Of a DNA stretch of 64,000 nucleotides, positions 35,501-47,275 are shown in pieces. The stretch lies in assembly GCA_963513935.1 (NCBI GenBank), contig OY740773.1, positions 95,775,291 through 95,839,290 of the forward strand, written 5' to 3'. The notes beneath the pieces are model-generated. The model was not told the origin of the DNA and ran no database searches. It was given only the letters and a program-made list of their open reading frames with translations. Source of the DNA: Aphrophora alni. Its lineage: Eukaryota; Arthropoda; Insecta; Hemiptera; Aphrophoridae. Both the position numbers and the translations under genes were made by a program. Position 1 is the first letter of the stretch. Every line of letters starts with the position of its first letter.

Positions 35501-36545
35501 AACGTCAAGCTATATAACAATACAAACAACTATATGGTTGACTTGCGTATAGACAAGTGATTCAATAATATTTTACTAATGAAGTAACTTCAAGCTATAT
35601 AACAATACAAACAACTATATGGTTGACTTTCGTATAGACAAGTGATTCAATAATATTTTACTAATGAAGTAACGTCAAGCTATATAACAATACAAACAAA
35701 TATATGGTTGACTTTCGTATAGACAAGTGATTCAATAATATTTTACTAATGAAGTAACTTCAAGCTATATAACAATACAAACAACTATATGGTTGACTTT
35801 CGTATAGACAAGTGATTCAATAATATTTTACTAATGAAGTAACGTCAAGCTATATAACAATACAAACAAATATATGGTTGACTTTCGTATAGACAAGTGA
35901 TTCAATAATATTTTACTAATGAAGTAACGTGAAGCTATATAACAGTACAAACAAATATATGGTTGACTTTCGTATAGACAAGTGATTCAATAATATTTTA
36001 CTAATGAAGTAACGTCAAGCTATATAACAATACAAACAACTATATGGTTGAATTTCGAATAAACAAGTGATTTAGTAATATTTTATAAATGAAGTAAAGG
36101 CCAAGCTATATAACAATACAAACAACTATATGGTTGACTTGCGTATAGACAAGTGATTCAATAATATTTTACTAATGAAGTAACGTCAAGCTATATAACA
36201 ATACAAACAACTATATGGTTGACTTGCGTATAGACAAGTGATTCAATAATATTTTACTAATGAAGTAACGTCAAGCTATATAACAATACAAACAAATATA
36301 TGGTTGACTTTCGTATAGACAAGTGATTCAATAATATTTTACTAATGAAGTAACTTCAAGCTATATAACAATACAAACAACTATATGGTTGACTTGCGTA
36401 TAGACAAGTGATTCAATAATATTTTACTAATGAAGTAACGTCAAGCTATATAACAATACAAACAAATATATGGTTGACTTTCGTATAGACAAGTGATTCA
36501 ATAATATTTTACTAATGAAGTAACGTGAAGCTATATAACAGTACA
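32504..36545. repeat. Satellite array of 85-bp monomers (47 full units)
   Basis: Monomers start with CAAGCTATATAACAATACAA at 32529, 32614, 32700, 32785 and so on, at 85-bp steps up to 36527. Four steps are 86 bp where the older-looking variant occurs. Units fall into variants at one internal site: CTTGCGTATAGAC, CTTTCGTATAGAC, CTTTCGAATAAAC and CTTGCGTATATTC. Most other positions are identical between units, which shows recent homogenisation. Each unit contains the palindromic TATATA and AT-rich blocks, but 85 is not divisible by three, so it does not encode a repeat protein. The edges break within a monomer on both sides. Confidence 0.97.
33126..34740. repeat. 765-bp higher-order repeat inside the 85-bp satellite
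   Basis: The order of monomer variants from 33126 to 33975 recurs exactly from 33891 to 34740, a shift of 9 x 85 = 765 bp. The block includes rare markers in the same positions: the CAATCT start (33211 and 33976) and the GCGTATATTC variant (33381 and 34146). This indicates a duplication of nine monomers as a unit, by unequal exchange or rolling-circle reinsertion. Confidence 0.9.
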
Positions 36546-36960
36546 TAGGAGGTTTATGTAAGATATTATATATTTTTTTGTATAACTTCGCTATTTGTCA
36601 TCAAGATAGTTGAAGTAGGTACTATAAATAAAATCTGTATTTAATTTAGTGTATTAGAAGTCGAACAACACAAGAAATGAACAAAAACCCGCGTTTAAAA
36701 TTGCCGTAATTTTGATATTTTAAATCTGATTTTCTATATTTCAGTAGGCTTCTATGTGACCACAATATAGTCCACTCTACCAAATTTCATGTTAGTCTTA
36801 TTTTTTGTAGCAGCTATCATTCTCAGGTAGAGACGATAACAACGAAAATAAAAAATGAAAAGTCAACGACCTGTCCTGTTGAAAATCATTCCCGAGGCTT
36901 TGAAACAAGAAGAAGAATTGAAAATGGATGTAGATTTTACCTTATACTTCTTTTGCTGGC
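36546..36960. mobile_element. Possible TE remnant flanking the satellite
   Basis: The sequence after the last monomer shares a loose colinear pattern with 60340-60860: GAA(T/C)AACACAAGA near the start, then TCTACCAAATTT.ATG and GACGAT...GACCTGTC towards the end. I take it as a diverged copy of one multicopy family, without reading frame and with uncertain ends. Confidence 0.35.
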
Positions 36961-38630
36961 TATGTAAACGTTGTAAGATGAGACAAATACAGAATTTCGT
37001 ATGCTTAATATTTACATTTTTGTAAAACTACAAGTCTTTCGATAACTTCAAAAATAATAATTAACAAATAAAACCTTTGCTTAAGTTACATTATTAGTTC
37101 TGAATTTAATGTCGTAAAGTTCACATAATAAGTACATGTTTAACTCACTTGAAAACTCTGTTCAAACAATCGACTACTTAGTAATCAAACTCAAACTTTC
37201 GTTCAAAGTCATGTTTTCAACTCATTACCAACTAGGTTGCACAAACTTTCCGTCACTCAAAGTTGGCCTATTTCCACAATAAAGTTGTACTGTATGCGCA
37301 ACTCACAGTACATAGTTTGGATTATAAACCGTATTCTAGTAACATGTATTCATGTCAATTATATGAATAAAGTAAAACTAACTATTTATTCAGTTAAATT
37401 TTAAAATAACATTATTGTTATATTTTAAGCCAATATAAGTATACTTGTACACTATACGCGAAGTATAAGGTAATTTTAGTAGTGTCAACAATTTCGAATT
37501 CAGGGTTTTTGAATGATCTTTATGAAGACCTCATGAAACCAAGAAACATGTTTACCACAAGTCGTTGCAACTATAGTTGTCGTGTTGTCGTCAGTACAAT
37601 ACTCAAGTGACCAATATTTGAGTAGAGTATATAATGGGTCTGTTTACGTTACGTTGTATAATAAGTATCATGATGACATCCATCACCTTCATCCGATTGT
37701 ACTTGTATAGCTTAGTAATAATTTTTTTAAAACATTGATATTGGCAATAACAATTTTACGTATCGTTCATTATAAAGCTGTATCATGAACTAATGGTATT
37801 TTCTCTCCTATATTAAAAAATGATTTAAATACTTTGCACAAGCTTTCTCACTCACCCATTCTCAAAAGTAAATTAAAACTAACAAAAAGAATCGTCTCTA
37901 AATGTTCAGTTTGGTAGATCGAACTGCTGACCATGGCGTCGTGTTTGTAAAGATATTCATATGGAAAATTAATCGGAGTCCTCTACAAATTTTTAAGATT
38001 TTTATCTTACTTTTGGAACTTAAAAGATTCAAATAAAGTGTCACTCAAAATTATACAAAAAAATCTTTGGACATAACCTCTAGGTTATAAATTGTATATG
38101 CTACCTTCCATTGAACCATATAACAAAAGTAGGCCTAAATATAAACTTTTGAGCTATCGTTTGTCTTCATTGATTAGGAAGTCTAATAAATCTACATTAA
38201 TTACATTCATTATAAGAGATATCCCATAATGGGAATACATATTTGAATTGATTGGAAATGTATATTGCAGTCCGAGTTTGTAGATTTTGTAAATGTAAAA
38301 ACCCTCATAGCTTCTCAATCCACCTTTTAGTTATAGAAATATACCTAATAGATATCGAAGTATTCTTTATGAAATGTAAGTCTCGGTAGTGTATACTAAA
38401 TTTTAAAAATCCCAAAATCTCAAATTTATCTTAAATAGTTTTATTACTTCTAGTCTTTCAATTTTTTACCTTTTAATTGGCGAAGTTCTATCTGGCAATT
38501 TCTTACGCTTACTGAAGTTGACACAAGTGTAATTGTTAAAAAATAAAATACCACTGGAGGCCATTTTGTGGAAGTCAACAGCTATTATACTTGACAAAGT
38601 TAAGTTTACAATGCCAGAGAGGTGTTCCGC

Positions 38631-38711
38631 ATATATAAACTGTTGTCGTGACAATGTACTCGGCCAGCCAATGGCACGAGCGACTCGTCCGTTCGTCCGG
38701 TTTTGGTAAGT
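38631..38711 (+). promoter_or_regulatory. Possible TATA promoter with 5' splice site
   Basis: CATATATAAAC at 38630-38640 is followed by a short less AT-rich segment with a CCAAT word and then TTTTGGTAAGTC at about 38701, which fits a 5' splice site (GTAAGT). It could be the start of a non-coding first exon or part of a decayed LTR; TGTTGTCG at 38641 would suit an LTR start. No downstream exon was identified, so this is a weak call. Confidence 0.2.
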
Positions 38712-39072
38712 CTTTTCTAGAACGTAATGGAAGGTAAACGATCTGTTGTCTCACGTCGCTATATTATTATGAAATTAAGATTCCATTGTAATTGTTGTAG
38801 TTGTATAAACTTGAACTTACTGTTTAATGTGTTCTTTTGAATTGTCTAAAAGAAATAATAGATTGTATATGGATTGAACTGTTAATGTGTTGTGGTTGAA
38901 AAGAGTTACTCGTTTCAGCTCTCGTATCAGATGGATTGTGGCCCAGCCAATGAGCCCTCCATTATAACATATAATTAATTATTAATTGATATTTATTGAA
39001 AAGGGATCCTAAATTGTAATTTTCTATAAAATAATAAAAGGATGCTGAGATAGCGAGATCACTAAGAAGGGG

Positions 39073-39106
39073 GGAGGGAGAGGGAGAGGGAGAGGGAGAG
39101 GGAGAG

Positions 39107-39198
<92 letters not shown>
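39073..39198. repeat. (GGGAGA)n and (GA)n microsatellite
   Basis: About 30 bp of GGGAGA hexamers lead into roughly 90 bp of pure GA. The minus-strand frame across it (38962-39318) is a translated repeat of Ser-Leu and Ser-Pro and is not a protein. Confidence 0.95.
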
Positions 39199-39201
<3 letters not shown>

Positions 39202-40080
39202 GACGGGGAGTGGTTTGGAGTCAGTCCGCTTCGAGTCTACTTCGACTACTGTCGGCGAGCAGTAGCTCTGCGAGGTCAGTCCACTTTCGGCAAATAGAAA
39301 TGATAAATTAATCGTCATGTCTTTTTCGGCGGGGGGATTAGAAATTGTTTTAATTTGGGAACCAACACTATTTAAAACTATAAATTTAACACGTAAACTT
39401 AAATGTTGTATAGCATTTTATTTTTAGTAAACAGTTTATTTAACATTAAGCTTGCGTTGCGTTGATTAATTTATCGTAAGACACCGCGTCCTCGTCGTCA
39501 TCCTGACAGATTTCGGCCAACGTAGATGCAGTCTTCTGCCAGCAGATAACTTCTAATTTTTCAGCAGGGAGTTTTCTGCCGCTAAAAATCCACAGGATCT
39601 CTAAATGCTTCTACTAGACTCAAATTGAGACAGATTAATGATAACAAATCAGTCTATTTATTGGATCACAACTATTGTTTAAAGGAGAACACAATCATAT
39701 TTGCAAATCTATTGAATTTGACTCTGAGAAGATTAATAGAATAATTTACGTCATTAGTTGTGGAGATTAATACACTGTCCATTACCAAATCATAGTTCAT
39801 ATTAAACAATGGTTAGACGTCGGATTGTGGAATACACGCTATGGATAATTAAATCACAACTGTACATTGAAATAATTAACATTTGTAAACCCTAGTGATT
39901 TTTATTAATTTATTCACGTCGGTTATCTCTATCTTGAATTGTGCATTATCGTCTACTTGTAACTTCACTCATTACGCATGCACGAGAGACTACGCAAAAG
40001 CTGAAATTCGTCATATTATTTGTTTTATATTATAATTAGATTTCACTGGTAGATGTTTTTAATAAAATCTGGAATAATGA

Positions 40081-41700
40081 GATGTATCGCCTTTTCAAGC
40101 CAATCTGACCATATTGAAGGTAGATTCCGTAAAATTTCAGAACATATTGATATGATTTTTTGTGAAAATCAAACTGTTGATCTATAAGTGAAGTAAGTCG
40201 TAAAAGAATAGAAAAATATAATGACCCAATTTCAAAATGTACTAACGAATTTCAAACAATAGTAAATAGACTAGTGATAGGTTGATTCAGATGATTCAAC
40301 CTCGGAGTCTAATATTTCACAACTTTTAGAATTACAAGATGCAATTGATGAATTATTGTCATTACAATTAAAGACTAAAATTGAATTATTAATTCCTAAC
40401 ATTAATTCTAGTAATGAAAGTGACTTAATTCATCATTCAGACACCCATAGATAGATCCAAATGTATTGTAACTCCCGAGATTGCTTTTTTTTTTTTTTTT
40501 TTTTTTTTTTTGTAAACAGAATGGTTTAACTTTTACCACATGTTTGATACTACTATTCATCAAGTAAGTTCGTTGTCAGCTATTAAAAAAATTCACCTAT
40601 TTGTTGTTGAGTCTAGAAGGGGAACCTTTAAATTAAATTACAATGTAGCATGTAGCACTCTTATTAGAACGCTACCTAATTAATATTCGACGATTGACTA
40701 GTCTCCATATTAATAAAATTATCGACTTACCCACAATAACAAATAATTCTTTAAGACTATACGCTGTTTCTTAGATGGCTATTCAGAGAGCGCTAAAAGC
40801 ACTCAATTACGACATCAGTTGGGAGCTTTCATTATTAGCTATTCTTTTGCGAAAATTCGATCAAACACTCATCAACGTTTTGAAGAAAACCATGACATGC
40901 ATCATACAGATCTTACAATTTGTGAACTAATAAACTTTAGCAAAATGAATGTACTCATTTGAAAGATGCGCAATTAAACGTTGAATTTGCTAAACTTTAT
41001 ATTAAGTTTTATCCCGCAACCCAACTACAAATCCAAATCTAATAAACATCAAGAGAAATTAAAATTAGAAAATCTAGGCATGTTTTCCATGTATACACTA
41101 AACTAAACCATTCGAACGCTCTTCATTTTGTAATTAGAACACGCATAACCATATACAAATGTGATCAATTCCTGAAACTATCTTCTCATAAGTTAGAATA
41201 TATTTATTCAAAAAAATAAACATTGCTCTAATTGCCTTAGTTCAATCCATAAAAATATTGATTATAAATCAACATGCCATATTTGAAATAAACACCATCG
41301 CATCTGGTTTCATTTAAAGGTTGCAGGAAAACGTGTGAACACTCCAATTACGCCCCCCCCCCCATCTGTCGTCCGGTTGACAGCGGAAGTAGCACAAAGG
41401 GGAAGGAATTCTCAACATCCGTGCCTATACAATTATCTCATTCTGTTTTCAATAAAAAGGGTTAGTCTCTCGCTTTTAACAAATACCTTTCATTCATCTG
41501 TTAAAAACTCTTGTTGTCACTTTAGTCACTGCTAAGGTACAAATTAGTACTAATCATCAAACCTCTAAAATTATAAGTGCATTTCTCGACTCAGGCAGTT
41601 AAACTACACTTTTATCTTATGGTTGTGCTAAGATTTTAGGCTTAAAAATAAATAATAATATATTTGTTGTACTGACGTCTGCTCATCCAAAATTGTTTCA
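40081..41700 (+). pseudogene. Bel/Pao LTR retrotransposon, decayed gag-protease
   Basis: Translated fragments appear in the order expected for Bel/Pao. A gag coiled segment is at 40284-40437 (DSDDSTSESNISQLLELQDA and onward). A central gag remnant lies around 40750-40910. The zinc knuckle is at 41221-41301, HCSNCLSSIHKN followed by STCHI*NKHHR, where a TGA replaces the last Cys. The aspartic protease is at 41579-41650, AFLDSGS followed by a TAA where most family members have Gln, then LLSYGCAKILGLK. Many stops, frame changes and an inserted poly-T tract (40485-40511) show it is dead. RT, RNase H and integrase are absent because the sequence stops where the second Penelope-like fragment begins. 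Confidence 0.8.
40485..40511. repeat. Poly-T tract interrupting the gag remnant
   Basis: Twenty-seven T residues in a row lie inside the Bel/Pao gag region. It may be the A-tail of a minus-strand retroposed insertion, but no body of such an element is recognisable next to it. Confidence 0.85.
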
Positions 41701-42213
41701 AAGCATTACGGCCGTTTCGACTATTTATTCAGCCATGGTCACATGCGTTATTTTCGGTACTATATATAGCATATATATATATACCTCGTCAACGTTATTA
41801 TAAAATCATTTAAAACATTAGTACGTATTTGACACACATTTATTTATACACTTTTAATTTCTTTTAAAAACACACTTTTTTAGTTTATACGGAAATAGCT
41901 TTATATAATCGACCGTATCCGGCTGTGATTAGAACTGTACTGACCCGGTTTTTTATCAATCAGCCTTTGCTTCTAATCTCGACAGGAGATCGAATAATAC
42001 ATTCAACTGGAAATTTTGTTTATCATTTAGTATATCTGTCGGTGCATTCTTTCCGTGGGTGTAGATTTCATATCGTTCTTGTACGTCCATATATTTGCCT
42101 TTATGACAGAATTGCAATATTTCCATATTCGTCTGTATGTCTTTATAAGTGTGGTCATAATCTATCAAGTGTTCTGCAAAAGTTGACATACACATGAAAT
42201 ATGTAATATACAC
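41700..42213 (-). mobile_element. Second Penelope-like 3' fragment (endonuclease C-terminus plus 3' region)
   Basis: On the minus strand, codons from about 42185 to 41956 read AEHLIDYDHTYKD, then VQERYEIYTHGKNAPTDILN and an end near LLSRLEAKAD. This aligns by eye to the C-terminal half of the endonuclease at 17140-17357, with the same AEHLI, DHTY, EYEIY and LND landmarks. The GIY-YIG catalytic half is missing, so it is a 5'-truncated copy. The 3' region runs to about 41700, where it abuts the Bel/Pao protease. It is too diverged from the 15.7-kb element to be the same subfamily. Confidence 0.8.
41704..41740 (-). ncRNA. Degenerate hammerhead-like motif in second Penelope-like fragment
   Basis: On the minus strand CTGAATA (41726-41732) replaces the CTGANGA box. 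Seven bases follow, then GAAA (41715-41718), then a perfect short stem III palindrome ACGGCCGT with A as the putative cleavage base. Stem II is essentially lost. I call it only because of its position about 225 bp beyond the endonuclease stop and its likeness to the other motifs. Confidence 0.3.
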
Positions 42214-44642
42214 TTTTTAATTTACGTATTTACGTAAGTATTATTAATTTATGTTTTTAATCTATCATATGTATATTTCAATAGCACTGCCTATTACAGT
42301 AGCCTCAGACTAGAATTGTGTCTGGTGTAAGGGGTGTGTCTTACCTTCTACTTGCTTCCCTTGCCTGACTCGACGGTACAGCCCATTCCAAGAAAAATAG
42401 GTACACAAATCAATGCTTAGCTACATTTAATTCCTAAAGTTACGACTTCGTGACAGACTTTTTGTAAACCTTTTTTTCTTATTTACACCGATAAAAGAAA
42501 CGAAACTAGCGTACGCGTGTACACAGAAGCATTTGAGGTCTATATATATATTTTTTTATTGGGGTTGTACCGTTGAAAGTAAACGCAACAACAAAGTGTA
42601 GGCCCCTCTTTTCCTCTCCACCCCAGACACATTCCTACCTTGAGGTTGCTATATCTTCAGATGTACAATACACACTAACCTTAATAACTACTATTACTAC
42701 TGCAACTAAGCGTTACCCCGTTTTTCACCTGATCCCTTCGCCCAATCACAGTTATCTTTGTCACACACCTTATCAATGGCCGTGGCAAAGCCTGTTACTC
42801 TCTCTAATACATGGTATGAAAAATATATTAACTTAACTAATAGAGTAACATTTAAAATCATTGTATGAAAAATGTATAACTAAAGTAACTAATAATAATG
42901 GTTGATAATGTAATATAATATGAAACATAATACGTAATATGTAATAAGGTAGAATAAACATAAATATACAGTCTTTATGTTGTTAGTGTTTTATTGTGGT
43001 GTGGTTAATTATTTTCTTTCATTGTATATTCACCACAGTGCTTTTGTGATTCATATGATAAATTCAATAGTTCATTTCATTGTTGTAAATATGAAAAGGA
43101 ATTTCCTCTATAACAACTTAGGTTATTATGTTTTAAACTAATACCTTTTTACACAGTGAATTAATTGAGAAGGAGCCCTTGTAATGAGGTTTTAAATTGG
43201 ATCCAGCTTCAGTGATCCGCCTTAGGGAAATGTAATAATATTTCGTTTTTGATATATTATAACACTCTATTCTCTTGTAAGTTGTATTAGTTTAGTCCGA
43301 ACAAATTAATAGCTTTATTGAAAAAGTAATGGAAAAAATGTTAATAAATTAATTACGCACGAAATATAATTGGATATTCTGAATTACATGGCAATATATT
43401 GGGATAGGAACTTTTTTATTTAATTGATTTAATATAATATATCTACGAACTTTGCAAATCACATTCTAAATCAAATAGTTTATGTCATGATTCATAAATA
43501 GGACTATCATAGTTGACGGTTCATAAACGAAATATAGCTCGTTAATTCATTGATTTTCTTGACAAATTAGTCTGCCAGAAATCGATTAATGTTACAGCAT
43601 AAGTATAACAGGAAAATCTGATTTTAAGTATAAGAAAATTGTATGAGTTTTAATTAAGTAATAGATGCAAACTGCTGTTCTTGTTCGTTTATTCGTCTTA
43701 AGTTCCTTTGCAGTAGTTTAATTGATATTTAGATTTTCATTTCATGTAATTAAATTACTGTGTTCTCCTTTCTCTAATTAAGTATCAGCTGTGAAGAGTG
43801 TTTGTAGGTGATAAGGAATGTATATGTTATTAGTCAAAACATTAGGTATTTCGGTAAATTCTTATATTAAACGTATTAGTTTTCCATTTAAATTATCATG
43901 ATAAAATAAAAATTATGTTCTCTCTACACTTGAGGAAAGTTCACTCACACAATGATTGAAAAACAAAATGTTCACAATTACCATTTTATTTGTGCAATGC
44001 AAATACAAGAGAATGTTTCAATGACTGAATTATCATACTTTTGTGATATTCTCTCGTAGTCTTGTATTTGTATTCCACAAATAAATGGTTATCGTAGAGT
44101 ATTTTGTTTGTCATTAATATTCAGTATTTCATTAAAACAGTTTGCTTATATTTTCATTCTAGTTCTTTAGTCAATAATGTAAAGCTCATTTTTTATCTAA
44201 TAAAAAATTAATTTTAAAGAAATTAATATTTGCATTATATTATTACGTTATCGTAAATTTATTTATGAGTAAAATGTTGTTTCAAGAATGTGACATATAC
44301 AAAATGTGCAATGTAAGAAGTACAGTACATGATATAGTAAAACTTTTCTTGAGTTATTTTTATTTAAATAAATTATAAATAAAAAATTATTTAAATCATT
44401 ATGTTCTTTAATGGCACAATAAAAAAAAATATTCAATATAAAAAATAAATGTTTTTTTATATTTTTTTTTACAAATCTATAATCAATTTTTCTTTTCAAA
44501 ATTACTATTGTCTATCTCGGGGTCAGGTTGGTGCCGGTCTTCTTTCCAAAAAAAATTTATTAATAAAAAAAAAATAAATAAACCAAATATAACACAAAAA
44601 AAAAAAATCAATCAACAAAAATGTCAAATGTATGAGTGAGAA

Positions 44643-44645
<3 letters not shown>

Positions 44646-44689
<44 letters not shown>
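44646..44689. repeat. (AT)n microsatellite
   Basis: About 43 bp of AT dinucleotides in a region already full of A-runs. Confidence 0.95.
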
Positions 44690-44694
<5 letters not shown>

Positions 44695-45894
44695 TCCAAA
44701 TTAATAATTCAAGTTTTTTTTTACCAATCACGATTAAATAAAAATATATTTTAATAATAATCAGTTCAATCTCACCACCATTTTCAATGTTCTCCTTCTT
44801 TAATACTTCTTCCTGGTAATTGTTCAGTTCAATACAATAATTAATCCTTTCTTCATGCTTTTCATAATTATTTCAATATTTCACTTTGATCAGACTGTTT
44901 TACTTTTTCAATCGCATCCTACACACTACAATATGTCAACTGCACTTCAGATAATCTTACACAAGAATCCTAATGAAAATTTCTTTTTCCTTTTCAAACT
45001 GTTGCTTCCAATCACATGATTCACTGTTGTTCCTCACTCATATGGTCCTTTTTCCACCTGCCTATTAAATTTTGTATTTTTGTATAACTATGTGTAGTGT
45101 TTGTGTGTATATAAATATTAATGTATTAATTTAGGTGTATAATTTATATATATTAAATAATGAAAATAAATTTAGAATAAAATGAAAAATTTAAATAATT
45201 TCCTTTAAAATATATATTTTGAATTGTTATAATGATAATCACAAACAGTTTCTACTTTCGTTTTATTGCTACATTTTATCATTGAATAGTTTGGTAGTTA
45301 TCATATCATGGCTGTTAATTCCTGTAAGTAAGCAACGAATATCCAACAAAAACTAACTCAAACACCTAAAACTTTGAAGCACAGTTGCATGTGTGCTTAT
45401 AGACACCAGTTGAAACTTTGATGATGACGGTGTGTTTCAGTATTAGTCAGTTCACCTCTTTTTTATTTGATGAACGTACTAAGTTAGAGGTTTCTAAACA
45501 TATTTAGAACAGAGGTCAAATTAGTGACATTGTTTACATTAAAAAAGTTTGACAGATACAAGTATGAGAAAATCTGTTCGTAGACGTGTTTCCAGACTTA
45601 ACTTACACATAAAACAATCAATATAAACATCATAAAAATATACTAAATTATTATCAACACAAATCGGGAAAGTTTTAATTTTGAAGCTTCATAATATCAT
45701 TTAAAATACACGAGTATTAACACATGTTGTGTGTGAGTTTATAAGGTTGTATAAAGTGTGTGAAGAAAAGGTTAAGAACTAACTGTTTCTTGAACCGTTC
45801 AAAAACGTCTACCTGAAATACACACAAATTTACTGAACAACGTACGTATAGTCTTTAACATTAGGTTTACAATTTCAGTCTCTCAAGGAGTCCA

Positions 45895-46085
45895 CATATA
45901 GTGAGTACGGACGTAGGAATCCCGAGTGTCATAATTGGATCTCTCTCGTTCATCTTTCCTATCAGCTCTCTCTTGACCAACTCGTCTTCTTTTCCGACCC
46001 TGACGCTATTAGGGTATTCGAGAGCGAGAGGGTTTTTATTTTATCTTCTTCTTCACTATTTTATAAGGCAACTATAACCGTGAGC
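45895..46085 (+). repeat. Dispersed repeat family A, copy 7
   Basis: It reads GGAATCCCGAGTGTC, ATTGGATCTCTCTCG, CATCTTTCCTATC, CTTGACCAACTCGTCTTC, TTTTCCGACCCTGACGC, TATTAGGGTATTCGAG, GGTTTTTATTTTATC, TTTTATAAGGCAACTATAAC. It keeps all blocks of the consensus except the very 5' CCCCTCAGGGG and is probably one of the youngest copies. Confidence 0.7.
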
Positions 46086-47054
46086 TGTATCATCCTTAAA
46101 TAAGGAAAGAAAGTTCAAATGTGGTTTGCTAAGGATAGTCATAATATTGATAAATCTAAAATAAAACTGTTTGTTTGGCTTCGAGCGCAAGACTATGAGA
46201 AAAAAATAGAATCTAATATTAATTGTTTTAACCGTAATCAAAACAAGCTAGTTTTTGAAGACGTTTCTTTGTAACATAGAAAGCTTAATTTTACATATGG
46301 ATATATGTTACATATGTTACAATCATTTATTTTCTTTACATACTATATTTGACACGAATTATTTTCGTTATAAAAACAAGATAAAAAAACTGAAGACAAG
46401 TAAACAAATATTAGTGTATCCAATTCTATTGTAAATCTAAATATATTAGTATGTTGCAAAATGTCATCAATAGAATTACCATCGATACCTTTGCACTATA
46501 CATAGAGAAATTGTATATTTTATCATGTACGTGTATATATTGAAATAAGTTAGTTTACTAACTTTGGAATATATAATATCATCATACTAGGTTTACTGTA
46601 TCCTAACTAGGGCAAACTTGGACAGCTGGTTACAATTGCTTCCTAGATGGGTCCACGACCTGCATTACAAGTTACTGCAATAGAATATGTAGAAATTTGT
46701 ATACACCGTGTAAATAAATTCAAGATGGCCACCATTAGTATTAGGAGGTGTGAAAAACTTTAAATAGGGAATCTATCTCACTTTTTTTTATGTGATTTAA
46801 ATTATGTTATCCAATTTGTGAAAAAGCAACAACAAATGTTGGCGTGTGAAATATTTAATGTTATCACGGAGTTTTATTGGGTCAGTTTAAATTATTTCTT
46901 AAATTTGAGATAGAAATATACTGTACTACAGAAAATAAAGCAAACAGGGTGTGGGAATATTTGGAAGTAATTTTTATTATTAAATTATTTTACTATAATA
47001 ACTCAAGTGTTTTTCCGTCTTTGTGACTTAATTATGGTGTAGTAATTCTACTTA

Positions 47055-47095
47055 CGTTTTTGACGCGTTTCGGAAACATTTTCCATCCTCAGAAT
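47055..47095 (-). ncRNA. Hammerhead-like motif in third Penelope-like fragment
   Basis: On the minus strand: CTGAGGA (47086-47092), one extra T, then a clean stem II of GGAAA/TTTCC with a short loop, GAAA (47068-47071), short stem III ACGCGT, and cleavage-site C at about 47062. Stem I is weak here (two to three pairs). It begins about 185 bp beyond the endonuclease stop. Core boxes, stem II and the ACGCGTC end match the 13.9-kb motif closely. Confidence 0.5.
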
Positions 47096-47275
47096 ATTTC
47101 ACTCATTGGAGGTCGTCACAATAAATATGATTTCAACACACAACAACACAAAAAACACTAACACAAATTAAAATACATACGTAACGCACGCTGACGTGTT
47201 CGCACACGGACGTATATCAGTCAACTGAAACCAAGTATTTACCGCGCCCCGGCGCCCGTCACCGAACAATATTTA

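Larger units (their letters stand above)
36961..40080. other. AT-rich DNA with a GA-repeat, no gene called
   Basis: Most of it is unique AT-rich DNA. The part 37145-37270 resembles 4120-4250. Less AT-rich islands occur at 38640-38710, 39200-39310 and 39460-39610. The last two lie upstream of the Bel/Pao gag remnant and might include its LTR or leader, but I could not find a second LTR copy. Confidence 0.4.
42214..46974. other. AT-rich DNA with repeats, no gene called
   Basis: 42300-42800 is a less AT-rich patch with an 87-codon frame (42573-42836) that I do not recognise. 43170-43230 contains GGATCCAGC and CGCCTTAGGG and may be a scrap of family A. The rest is AT-rich, with an (AT)n run at 44646-44689 and family A copy 7 at 45895-46085. 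The TAGGGCAAAC.TGGACA motif at about 46607 also occurs in the palindrome arm near 26472. Confidence 0.45.

Noticed and set aside
32504..36545. CRISPR-like array
   Set aside because: The repeats are directly adjacent 85-bp monomers without unique spacers, in a eukaryotic context; it is a satellite.
38962..39318. 118-codon minus-strand open frame
   Set aside because: It is a translation of the (GA)n/(GGGAGA)n microsatellite into Ser-Leu and Ser-Pro repeats; the non-repeat ends show no family.
41925..42197. 90-codon plus-strand open frame
   Set aside because: It is the antisense shadow of the Penelope-like endonuclease C-terminus encoded on the minus strand.
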